Source: Bacteroidales bacterium
Lineage (GTDB): Bacteria; Bacteroidota; Bacteroidia; Bacteroidales; UBA6680
Assembly (NCBI GenBank): GCA_025210735.1
Contig: JAOARD010000064.1
Coordinates: 1-64,000 of the forward strand
Reading direction: 5' to 3'
DNA length: 64,000 bases
Below the pieces are notes generated by a model. That model was not told the DNA's origin. It was given only the letters and a program-made list of their open reading frames with translations, and searched no databases. Below are positions 41,486 through 49,828 of this stretch, in pieces. The stretch's first letter is position 1, and each line of letters starts with the position of its first letter. A program made the position numbers and the translations under genes.

Positions 41486-43531
41486 TTATTGTCTCTTTTT
41501 AAACTCCTCAAGTGCTTTGTCAAGGAACTCTACAAAATTATCTACATCAAGATCGTATGCCTGAGGATCAACAAGTAGTTTTCCGTTAGTATCAAGAGGC
41601 ACATAATATGGCTGAGCATTTACGTTAAATCTTGATATCTGGAAGTCTGAATACTTTTTACCAAGCGTCTTCTTTACCTTACCATCAACGGTACTTGTAA
41701 CCCAATCCTCTTCTGGTAGCTTGGTTTTGTCGTCAACATACAGAGCAATTATAATGAAATCCTCTTTAAGTCTTTTAAGTACTCTTGGATCAGACCATAC
41801 TTTTGCCTCCATCTCTCTACAGTTTACACATCCGTGACCTGTGAAGTCAATGAAAACAGGTTTGTTCTTCTCTTTAGCACACTTTAACCCTTGTTCGTAG
41901 TCGAAATATCCTTTTAAACCATGTTCTAAGTGTAGAAAATCAGAGTATTTAGGCTTCTCACATAACCCTGATTCTCCATTTTTGCCATCCATCACTATTG
42001 AGTTGTTTCTTACAATAGCTTTAATATCAAAATCGTGCGTTGTTTGTGGTGGCAAATATCCTGACAGAGCTTTTAATGGTGCTCCGAACATACCAGGGAA
42101 AAGGTATACAGCAAATGTAAATGATGCGATTGCTAAGAATAGTCTTGGTACACCAATATGTGGAATATCACTATCATGAGCAAATTTTAATTTACCAAGT
42201 AGGTACATTCCCAATAAAGTAGCAATAACTACCCATATAGCAATATATATCTCTCTATCTAAATATCCCCAGTGGTAAGTCTGGTCTACAACACTTAGGA
42301 ATTTAAATGCAAATCCTAACTCAATAAAACCTAATACAACCTTAACAGTATTTAGCCAACCTCCTGATTTTGGTAATTTACTTAATAGTGATGGGAATAT
42401 TGCAAATATTGTAAATGGTAATGCAAATGCTAATGAGAATCCTAACATCCCTATAATAGGCCCAATTACCTGTCCTGTTGCTGACTCAACTAAAATAGAA
42501 CCTACAAATGGTCCTGTACATGAGAATGATACTACTACAAGTGTTAGTGCCATAAAGAATGGTCCGAATATACCCCCTTTATCTACCTGAGCATCTGATT
42601 TATTTGCAATCCATGATGGCAGTGTAATCTCAAACATTCCAAAGAATGATGCTGCAAATATTATGAATATCAGGAAGAAAATCATATTAGGTATCCAGTG
42701 TGTACTCAACAGATTAGCAAATGAAGCTCCCAATGTTACAGCAACCACAGTACCTACTATTGTATATATTCCTATAATTGAGAATCCGAAAAACAGTGCT
42801 TTACGAATAGCTTTTGCTCTGTTCTCGCTACCATGCATAAAGAACGATACTGTCATAGGTATCATTGGGAATACACATGGTGTAGCAATTGCAAAAAGAC
42901 CAGCTAAAAAAGCTGCAAAGAATATAAACCAAAGAGACGCGTTAGATTTCTCGTCGGTTGATGTTTGTACATCAACTTCTGTTTTTTCTGATTTCTCTAT
43001 TAGGGCATCTATTGCCTTCTCTTTTTGCTCCTTTATCTCATTCTCATCTTTTTTTACAGCTAAAGCTTCTGCGTCTTTGTTAAAGACAAAAACCTTCTCC
43101 TCATCAAGAAACAGACACTGAGCATCGTCACAAACCTGATACTCAATAATAGCCTTTACATTAACTTTTTTATCTGTAGTAAGCTTAATTCTCTGCTTAA
43201 ACAGAGCTTTGTCAGAGAAGTATGTGATATCCATCTCAAATGTCTTATCATACATCTTATGAATCTCACTTAGCTGTTCAGTTTTACCAACTAATTCGTA
43301 TCCATTAGGCTCCTCAAAAATAATACTTGTAGGAACAGGCCCTCCATCAGGCAGATCCATTGTGTATAGATGCCAGTTTGTCTCTAGAGTAGCTTCAAAT
43401 GTAAGCTCGTACTCTTTATCTGCAACTTTCTTAGAGTTGTACTTCCATTTAACAGGTTTAAGAACCTGTGCAGTGGCAAGAAAAGTTATTGCACTTAATA
43501 GCAATAATGAAGATATAAGTCTTTTCCTCAT
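41486..43531 (-). CDS. dsbD: Thiol:disulfide interchange protein DsbD
   Basis: 681 residues. Signal peptide (1-21), N-terminal DsbD domain (IEYQVCDDAQCLF cysteine pair near residue 132), eight membrane helices in the middle with CVFPMIPMTVSFF and SFSCTGPFVGSIL cysteines, and a C-terminal thioredoxin domain with GHGCVNCREMEAKVW near 575. Known role: moves electrons from cytoplasmic thioredoxin to periplasmic proteins. A single-gene unit with its own terminator. Confidence 0.93.
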   Translation of the reverse strand: MRKRLISSLLLLSAITFLATAQVLKPVKWKYNSKKVADKEYELTFEATLETNWHLYTMDLPDGGPVPTSIIFEEPNGYELVGKTEQLSEIHKMYDKTFEMDITYFSDKALFKQRIKLTTDKKVNVKAIIEYQVCDDAQCLFLDEEKVFVFNKDAEALAVKKDENEIKEQKEKAIDALIEKSEKTEVDVQTSTDEKSNASLWFIFFAAFLAGLFAIATPCVFPMIPMTVSFFMHGSENRAKAIRKALFFGFSIIGIYTIVGTVVAVTLGASFANLLSTHWIPNMIFFLIFIIFAASFFGMFEITLPSWIANKSDAQVDKGGIFGPFFMALTLVVVSFSCTGPFVGSILVESATGQVIGPIIGMLGFSLAFALPFTIFAIFPSLLSKLPKSGGWLNTVKVVLGFIELGFAFKFLSVVDQTYHWGYLDREIYIAIWVVIATLLGMYLLGKLKFAHDSDIPHIGVPRLFLAIASFTFAVYLFPGMFGAPLKALSGYLPPQTTHDFDIKAIVRNNSIVMDGKNGESGLCEKPKYSDFLHLEHGLKGYFDYEQGLKCAKEKNKPVFIDFTGHGCVNCREMEAKVWSDPRVLKRLKEDFIIIALYVDDKTKLPEEDWVTSTVDGKVKKTLGKKYSDFQISRFNVNAQPYYVPLDTNGKLLVDPQAYDLDVDNFVEFLDKALEEFKKRQ

Positions 43532-43678
43532 AATTATTTGTATAGTTACTTTGAATTGTTGGATTCAAAAATAGTTTTTTTTTTAAATAAATTATAAAAA
43601 ATACTACATATTTATATTATTAGATATATACCCTCTTTAGTAATAATAATCATATGTGCATTAACACATAAACAAAAA

Positions 43679-43704
43679 AGAGGTGCTCTTGTTTGAACAC
43701 CTCT
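43679..43704 (-). terminator. Intrinsic terminator of the ABC export operon
   Basis: AGAGGTG (43679-43685) pairs with CACCTCT (43698-43704); an A run lies at 43674-43679. Confidence 0.75.
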
Positions 43705-43730
43705 AATTAATAGTATGTTGAATGTTAATT

Positions 43731-44894
43731 TTAGTCCTCTAAAGTTGCTTTTATCTTTCTGATTTTGAATGATAAAATGGTGATACTTATTATAAAAGAT
43801 ACGCCTGCTATCAGCCCAAGTGCAACCATCTCGTTGTGTGCATCTGATAGGCTACCATTAAGGAATGTTAATTTTCTGAATAGTTCGAGAAAATGTGTTA
43901 ATGGTATGCAGTTTGCAAAATACTGTACAGCTTCGGGCATAAGATATGTTGGCCATGTATAACCGCTCAGAATAAAACTAGGAGCAGCAATAACCATTAA
44001 TATCTCTGTTGCTTTTAACTGGTTTGGTATTATTATGCTAACCACAAAGCCAAGGAATATCATTGATAGGGTGAATATAAATCCGGCAAATATTATAGAT
44101 CCGTATGATGTTGTGAGTGGGATCTTGAATATAGGGAACATAACAGCTGTAGCACCCCATACCAGTGTTCCTAAAATAAGGAATGGCACTGCTTTAAGAA
44201 TCATTATCTGCAGGGCATTGTATTTATATTTTAATATCTCGCCAAGTGTTTTCTCTTCAAACTCACGTGCAAAACAGAGAGCTACAGCCAACAGAAATAC
44301 CTGTTGCATTACTGTACCCATCATTCCGGGCCACAGGAATGTCATATAGTTACCACTCTGGTTAAAGAATCTGGTATAGTTTGCTTTAAAAGGCTCATAC
44401 TTCTCAAGAGCATATTGTGGTGTAGAACCTTTCTTTTTAAGAGCCTCTATCTCTATACCAGCATTTAACACACCAAAAACCACCTGTAGTGCTTTGGCAG
44501 AGTAGTTTGCTGTAAGTATGTTCGATGTATTTATATCTACATTTATCTCCGGATGTTTGCCTTGCAGCAGATCTCCCTCAAAACGTTCAGGAATAGTTAC
44601 AACAGCCACATATTTATCTGATCTGAACTCCTCTTTTACATCTACACCTGAATATTTAACGCTGGTAGCCTCAATCTGAGTATTATCGTTTATTGCATCA
44701 ATAATACGGATACTCATAGGGGAGTTATCAAGATCAACCACCATAACCGGAAGGTTATCGGCTTGTGCTTTTCTGTATACAAATCCCATAAGTACACCAT
44801 AAAATATTGGTGCAGCAAAGAATATTGCCAGAACAACCCGGTTTGAGAATATCTGTCTGAACTCCCTTAGTAATAGTTGCCAGAAGTTTTTCAT
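43731..44894 (-). CDS. ABC-2 type transporter permease (YhhJ-like)
   Basis: 387 residues from ATG 44894 (MKNFWQLLLREFRQIF); an earlier in-frame start overlaps the upstream gene and is less likely. One N-terminal membrane helix, a large periplasmic domain (MVVDLDNSPMSIRIIDAI), then five C-terminal helices with the ABC-2 signature FILSGYTWPTYLMP...PLTHFLELFRKL. Third gene of an operon with an HlyD-type adaptor and TolC-type channel, so part of a tripartite drug or peptide exporter. No ATPase gene is visible next to it, which is unusual. Confidence 0.88.
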   Translation of the reverse strand: MKNFWQLLLREFRQIFSNRVVLAIFFAAPIFYGVLMGFVYRKAQADNLPVMVVDLDNSPMSIRIIDAINDNTQIEATSVKYSGVDVKEEFRSDKYVAVVTIPERFEGDLLQGKHPEINVDINTSNILTANYSAKALQVVFGVLNAGIEIEALKKKGSTPQYALEKYEPFKANYTRFFNQSGNYMTFLWPGMMGTVMQQVFLLAVALCFAREFEEKTLGEILKYKYNALQIMILKAVPFLILGTLVWGATAVMFPIFKIPLTTSYGSIIFAGFIFTLSMIFLGFVVSIIIPNQLKATEILMVIAAPSFILSGYTWPTYLMPEAVQYFANCIPLTHFLELFRKLTFLNGSLSDAHNEMVALGLIAGVSFIISITILSFKIRKIKATLED

Positions 44895-44901
44895 TGTATA
44901 A

Positions 44902-45864
44902 TTACTTTTTAGCAACACTATTAAGAATAGCTGTTGTTTCGGTTAAAAGATCTTTTGCAACGTTCATATCGGCTGGTTTTACCCTTATTTCATATATAGC
45001 TTCGCCTAACTCGTAGTTTGGGAATGCACTTGCCTTCTGTGCATATCGCGGTAGTTGACGTAATTGATATATTGTACCTTTAACATCTCTGTTCTCAAAA
45101 GGGATGTTTACAGTAACCTGCATACCCGTTTTAAAGTTTACCGCACTACTCTCTGGTAACGTGAATCTGAAATATGTTGAGTTTGACTCGTATCCTGTGA
45201 ATAGTGTATAACCTGGTAAAGCAAGCTCTCCTGTACGTAGGGCAATTGTCTGTATCTGCATATCTTTTGGTGCAACAACATATCTTTCGTTAAATGCTAC
45301 AGTAGCCTCCTGTACAGCACCTTCGGCTCTCATCATCTGTCCGTATGCCATCTTAACTTTCTCGTTACGTACACCTTTCATTGCCTCTTCTCTTTGAGCT
45401 TCAGTAGCCTCAAACTGAGCTTTTGCACCCTGATACTTCATGTAAACCTCATCATGTTTCTGTGCCGATACAAGTGAATCTGTATACAGATTGCTTATTC
45501 TGTTGTATGACTTACGTGCAAACTCATACTGCTCCTTTGTAGCTTCGTATTTTGCATTTATCTGTTTAAGCTGATTCTCTGTTGCACCATTCAGAGCCAT
45601 CTGATACTGTGCTTCAGCTGAATAAAGAGCTCCTTTGGCCTGTTTAAGTTTAGCTTCAACCTCTGGTATATCAATAAGAGCCAGTGTATCGCCTTTAGAT
45701 GCATAATCAGACTCGCTTACCATATATTTAATTACCCTTCCCGGAACCTTTGAAGCTACAGATACAACGTCGTTTTTTACTTTTCCTACGTTTTGGTATT
45801 TTACCTTGTTATGACATGCGTTAAGTGTCAGTATTGCTATTATAAATATTATTGTATTTCTCAT
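44902..45864 (-). CDS. HlyD-family membrane fusion lipoprotein
   Basis: 320 residues from ATG 45864 (MRNTIIFIIAILTLNAC, a lipobox ending at Cys17). Barrel-sandwich hybrid halves (VVSVASKVPGRVIKYMVSESDYASKGDTLALID and the late RTGELALPGYTLFTG), a long coiled-coil hairpin between, and a C-terminal beta-barrel. Bridges the inner-membrane permease to the outer channel. Gap to the permease start is 7 bases. Confidence 0.9.
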   Translation of the reverse strand: MRNTIIFIIAILTLNACHNKVKYQNVGKVKNDVVSVASKVPGRVIKYMVSESDYASKGDTLALIDIPEVEAKLKQAKGALYSAEAQYQMALNGATENQLKQINAKYEATKEQYEFARKSYNRISNLYTDSLVSAQKHDEVYMKYQGAKAQFEATEAQREEAMKGVRNEKVKMAYGQMMRAEGAVQEATVAFNERYVVAPKDMQIQTIALRTGELALPGYTLFTGYESNSTYFRFTLPESSAVNFKTGMQVTVNIPFENRDVKGTIYQLRQLPRYAQKASAFPNYELGEAIYEIRVKPADMNVAKDLLTETTAILNSVAKK

Positions 45865-45955
45865 AATTATAGTTTGTCTGTTTGTATAAGGGGGGCGCAA
45901 CCTTTATCAGGCTGCCACCAACCCCGATGTATGCCTGCTTAATAGATCCTAATTA

Positions 45956-47317
45956 TTAATTTATTGGCATATGTCCTATATTAAGTTTACCTGTAGCTTC
46001 AAGCATATTAAGTGTCATCATACGTTGATTCTGAACAGCTTTCAGGTATTCCAGTTCAGATTGCTGAAGCTGAGTTTCTGCCTCTAATCTCTCTGATATC
46101 TTAATTAAACCCTCTCTGTACTCCTTAATAGAGATTCTCAGATAGTGTTTAGCCTCTTCTTTAACCTCATGTTTTAACTCAACCTGCTCTAATGCAACGT
46201 TATAATCAACCATTGTTTTTGACAGGTTTAGTCGCATAAGCTCTTTAGCATTATCAAGATCGTTTTGTGCTTCCAGTAAATCGAGTTTTGCCTGCGACGA
46301 TTTGTGATGTGTATGAAATCCATCAAATAGTGTCCATCTTAATCCTACACCAACAACTGCAACAGGGTTAATTTTAGCTTCAATGCCATTGCTTCTGTTC
46401 TCTGATATCTTGGCATAACGAACTGTACCCAAGGCAACAACTTTTGGCATATAACCTGAGTAAGTAGATTTTAGTTTATATTTTTTTGCAATAATTGATT
46501 CGTTAAGTGCATGCACCTCCGGTCTGTTATCTATTGCATTATCACTCTCTACACCAGCCCACAGGTTAAAATCAACCTTCATTGTATTCAGCTTCTCTTT
46601 TGTTACTCCGGTAAGCTGATTTAGTCTTATAAGAACAAGATCCTTTTTTCCTCTTAACTCAATCTGTTTAGATTTTAGTTTTAACGATGCAATCTTAATC
46701 TTTCTTAAAGCAAATGCTGTAATCAATCCCTCTTTTAGAGCTCGTTCTGCAATTTTTGTCTCTTCAGCAAGTCTGTCGGCACTTGCCTGAAGCACTTTTT
46801 CTGCTTGTCTTATTACAGCTAATCTGTCATGAAACAGAACTGTCTCTTTTATTACCTTCGATCGCTCTACCTTAACCATCTCGGTTTGTGCCATAGCTTT
46901 ATGCTTTAGAGCTTTCATTCCGTATGTAGCTTTAAATCCTGTAAACAGAATCCAGGATGCATCAGCTCCCGCATCCCATACGTTTGCACCATCAAGGTTA
47001 AGTGTTTTAGAGTATCTGCCATCGTAAGGCAGTATAGGAATAATGTTAGGTACAGTGAAATCCAGATCAGTTTTGGCTTTCATAAAAGCGTACCCTCCTC
47101 CAACAGATATCTTAGGAAAGAAAACATTTCTTACGGTCTTTCTTTCAATCTCTGTTTTTTCAACCTCCATCTCTCTGTTTGCAACACTGTAACTCTTATC
47201 AATAGCTCTTGTTATAAGAGTATCAAGTGTTAAGCTGCCAATGTTATGCAAATCTTCCTGTTGTGCATAAGCAGAGGTGAAGATTGTTGCTAACAATATA
47301 AAAATTGCTTTTTTCAT
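45956..47317 (-). CDS. TolC-family outer membrane efflux protein
   Basis: 453 residues with a signal peptide (1-18). Two repeats of the outer membrane efflux fold: the first with LITRAIDKSYSVANREMEVE, the second with LDLLEAQNDLDNAKELMRLN and the final QLQQSELEYLKAVQNQRMM helix. Forms the outer-membrane channel of the exporter encoded with the two downstream genes. First gene of the operon. Confidence 0.9.
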   Translation of the reverse strand: MKKAIFILLATIFTSAYAQQEDLHNIGSLTLDTLITRAIDKSYSVANREMEVEKTEIERKTVRNVFFPKISVGGGYAFMKAKTDLDFTVPNIIPILPYDGRYSKTLNLDGANVWDAGADASWILFTGFKATYGMKALKHKAMAQTEMVKVERSKVIKETVLFHDRLAVIRQAEKVLQASADRLAEETKIAERALKEGLITAFALRKIKIASLKLKSKQIELRGKKDLVLIRLNQLTGVTKEKLNTMKVDFNLWAGVESDNAIDNRPEVHALNESIIAKKYKLKSTYSGYMPKVVALGTVRYAKISENRSNGIEAKINPVAVVGVGLRWTLFDGFHTHHKSSQAKLDLLEAQNDLDNAKELMRLNLSKTMVDYNVALEQVELKHEVKEEAKHYLRISIKEYREGLIKISERLEAETQLQQSELEYLKAVQNQRMMTLNMLEATGKLNIGHMPIN

Positions 47318-47689
47318 TTGTGAACAGTAAAAAAATTATAGGCGAATAAATAATGGCTGCAAATATATGTAATAAGACTAGTATTTTCGAACAAATATAT
47401 CAAATGTTTTAAAAATTTACATTAACAATATCTTTTGATTGATTTTTTGCGATTATTTGTTTCGGAATATTATTGTTTCAACAACATTTATTATGTACTT
47501 TAGCGGTTCTCTTTTTTTTTCTGTGCATTGTATTGAACCTTTTGCGTAGGTTTTGCATTAAAGAGATGTGTGGCTTTTTATAAAGCCGGTGAAGAGATTT
47601 ATTTTTTAGAAAGTATTAATTACAGATGATATAATTTGCTTTAGCCCTAACACCTTAGAACAATATCATCTGTATAAAGAAGATATTAT
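47318..47689. promoter_or_regulatory. Divergent promoter region between tolC-like and pfk genes
   Basis: About 370 bases. On the minus strand TATATTTG boxes (CAAATATA on plus at 47360-47367 and 47392-47399) fit the -7 consensus for the export operon. No clear -33/-7 pair was found for pfk. No gene seen. Confidence 0.4.
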
Positions 47690-48790
47690 ATGAAGAAAAG
47701 AGTATTAATACTAACCGGAGGAGGAGATTGCCCGGGTTTAAATGCTGTTATCAGAGCAGTTGTTAAGCGTGCATCGCAGGAGAAAGACTGGGAAGTTATT
47801 GGTAGCGTGCAATCGTTTGATGGAATATTAAGAGAACCAACAGAGATAATGGTTCTTGATGAGAAGAGCGTATCGGGAATACATTTCAGAGGAGGAACTA
47901 TATTAGGGACAACCACAAAAGGAGGTCCGTTTGAATGGCCATATAAGAAACCTGATGGAACATGGGGTTCTGTTGACAGATCGGACGAGATGCTTAAGAA
48001 GCTTAGCTACATGGGTATTGATGCCGTTATTAATATTGGAGGAGACGGATCGCAGAAGATTTCGCAAGCACTATATGAGAAAGGATGCAATATAATAGGT
48101 GTACCAAAGACTATTGATAATGATCTGTCGGCAACAGACTTTACATTTGGTTTTCAGACAGCAGTACAGGTTGCAACAGAGGGTGTTGACAAACTTGTTA
48201 CCACTGCAGCCAGCCACAACAGGGTTATGATTCTTGAGGTGATGGGACGTGAAGCAGGATGGATTGCTCTGCATGCATCTATTGCCGGAGGAGCTGAGGT
48301 TTGTCTTATACCTGAGATACCATATGATGTAGATAAGGTTCTGGAGAAGATAAATGCAAGATTTGATAATAGTGGTAAAGGTTTTGCTAATATTGTTATT
48401 GCAGAAGGGGCAATACCAAAAGATGGTACTGCTGTTCATAGAAAGAGTAGTGAGATAGGGTATAAGAACAAAGTGTACGGTGGTATAGCTTATAAACTTC
48501 AGGAGCAACTTAAGGATGCCGGAATGGAGTGGGATACTCGTGTAACAGTTCTGGGACACCTTCAGAGAGGTGGTGTGCCTGTAGCTTATGACAGAGTTCT
48601 TGCATCGCAGTTTGGAGTTAAAGCTTTTGAGATGGTTCTTAATAAAGATTTCGGAAAGATGGTTGCTTATCGTCATCCGGAGATTATTGGAGTACCATTC
48701 AGTGAGGCTATAAGTCGTTACAATTTTGTTGAGAAAGATTCGTACCTTCTTAAGACCGCAAGAGGTCTGGGGATTAACCTGGGGGATTAA
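47690..48790 (+). CDS. pfkA: 6-phosphofructokinase
   Basis: 366 residues. LTGGGDCPGLNAVIRAVV, IGGDGSQKIS, PKTIDNDLSATDFTFGF and MGREAGWIALHASI. The residue after GGD is Gly, as in ATP-dependent enzymes, but the next loop reads PKTIDND with Lys as in pyrophosphate-dependent enzymes and mixed-type group III enzymes. Catalyses phosphorylation of fructose 6-phosphate in glycolysis; ATP is the likely donor. Single gene with a terminator. Confidence 0.92.
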   Translation: MKKRVLILTGGGDCPGLNAVIRAVVKRASQEKDWEVIGSVQSFDGILREPTEIMVLDEKSVSGIHFRGGTILGTTTKGGPFEWPYKKPDGTWGSVDRSDEMLKKLSYMGIDAVINIGGDGSQKISQALYEKGCNIIGVPKTIDNDLSATDFTFGFQTAVQVATEGVDKLVTTAASHNRVMILEVMGREAGWIALHASIAGGAEVCLIPEIPYDVDKVLEKINARFDNSGKGFANIVIAEGAIPKDGTAVHRKSSEIGYKNKVYGGIAYKLQEQLKDAGMEWDTRVTVLGHLQRGGVPVAYDRVLASQFGVKAFEMVLNKDFGKMVAYRHPEIIGVPFSEAISRYNFVEKDSYLLKTARGLGINLGD

Positions 48791-48873
48791 TCTGAGCTGA
48801 ATTTTAAATTCTGATTTAGTTATAATTGTAGTATACACACCATAATTCATAATAAATCACAATGTTATAAAAG

Positions 48874-48903
48874 GGAAATCCTGTAACGGGATTTCCTTTT
48901 TTT
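48874..48903 (+). terminator. Intrinsic terminator of pfk
   Basis: GGAAATCC (48874-48881) pairs with GGATTTCC (48889-48896), 7-base loop, followed by seven Ts. Confidence 0.85.
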
Positions 48904-49034
48904 GTGCATGATTAGTGAGGTTTTGTCTGTTTTATATAATAATACTGTTTCAGTAAAAATAATATTAGCAATTCTTTAATAATTTTGTTCTGATTACGTT
49001 ATCAGATTATAGATTAAATTTTACAATAGTTATT

Positions 49035-49781
49035 ATGAAAATAAACTTACTGCTTGTACTGTTTTTTGTAACAGTATGTAATGTGTTGTGTGAAGATAGA
49101 ATTAAGGTAAACATTCCCACAGTTGATTCGGAGGCCGATTATGTGTGGAGAACAATTATTGATATCGACTTTTTTGAGAAGAACAGATACAGTGTTGGTC
49201 TGCCAAAAGGTGATATTATTGAGCAACTTAAGGAAAAATCCAGAAAAAAGAAGCTTACTGATAAGGATTACTCTGACCTGAAAAGGTTTATGAAGGATAG
49301 CATATATAATGCAGATGATTATAAAATGGGTTATAAAGCTGTTGCAGACAGAGTTGATATGCTGAACAGGATGATTGATAAGCTTTTTAATGGTAAATAT
49401 AACTGGAACTTTAAGAGGTTTGATATATACAATATTAATCTTACTCTTTATGGTCCGGGCGGAAGTTATAATCCGGATAAAGGGGAGGTGTTAATTTACA
49501 CAACAACAAAAGGTGGCTTTAAACAGTATCTTAATCCGGTTTATACAATAATACATGAGATTGTACATATTGGTATTCAGGAGTCGTTGATTAACAGATA
49601 TAAAGTACCACATGCAATGAAAGAGAGGATAGTAGATAATATTGTAATGTTGTATTTTGGCAATGACTTACCCGGTTACAGGATTCAGAACATGGGCGAT
49701 ATGCGTATTGATAAATATCTGAAGAGTACTGGTGATATTAAGAAGCTTAATGATAATATAACCAAGGCTTTAAAAGAATAA
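49035..49781 (+). CDS. Secreted zinc-metallopeptidase-like protein
   Basis: 248 residues. Signal peptide (1-19, LLLVLFFVTVCNVLC), then an alpha-helical domain and a central YTIIHEIVHIGIQ motif (HExxH) near residue 177, followed by KERIVDNIVMLYFG with an Glu positioned like the third ligand of gluzincins. Ends with helices. I infer a periplasmic or secreted peptidase; substrate unknown. Single gene, sharing a bidirectional terminator with the TonB receptor gene. Confidence 0.7.
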   Translation: MKINLLLVLFFVTVCNVLCEDRIKVNIPTVDSEADYVWRTIIDIDFFEKNRYSVGLPKGDIIEQLKEKSRKKKLTDKDYSDLKRFMKDSIYNADDYKMGYKAVADRVDMLNRMIDKLFNGKYNWNFKRFDIYNINLTLYGPGGSYNPDKGEVLIYTTTKGGFKQYLNPVYTIIHEIVHIGIQESLINRYKVPHAMKERIVDNIVMLYFGNDLPGYRIQNMGDMRIDKYLKSTGDIKKLNDNITKALKE

Positions 49782-49808
49782 AAAAAGAGGGGTATAGCCC
49801 CTCTTTTT
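49782..49808. terminator. Bidirectional terminator between convergent genes
   Basis: AAAAAGAGGGG (49782-49792) and CCCCTCTTTTT (49798-49808) form a perfect 11-bp stem with a 5-base loop. Confidence 0.9.
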
Positions 49809-49828
49809 GATATGTATTAACTGTTTGG

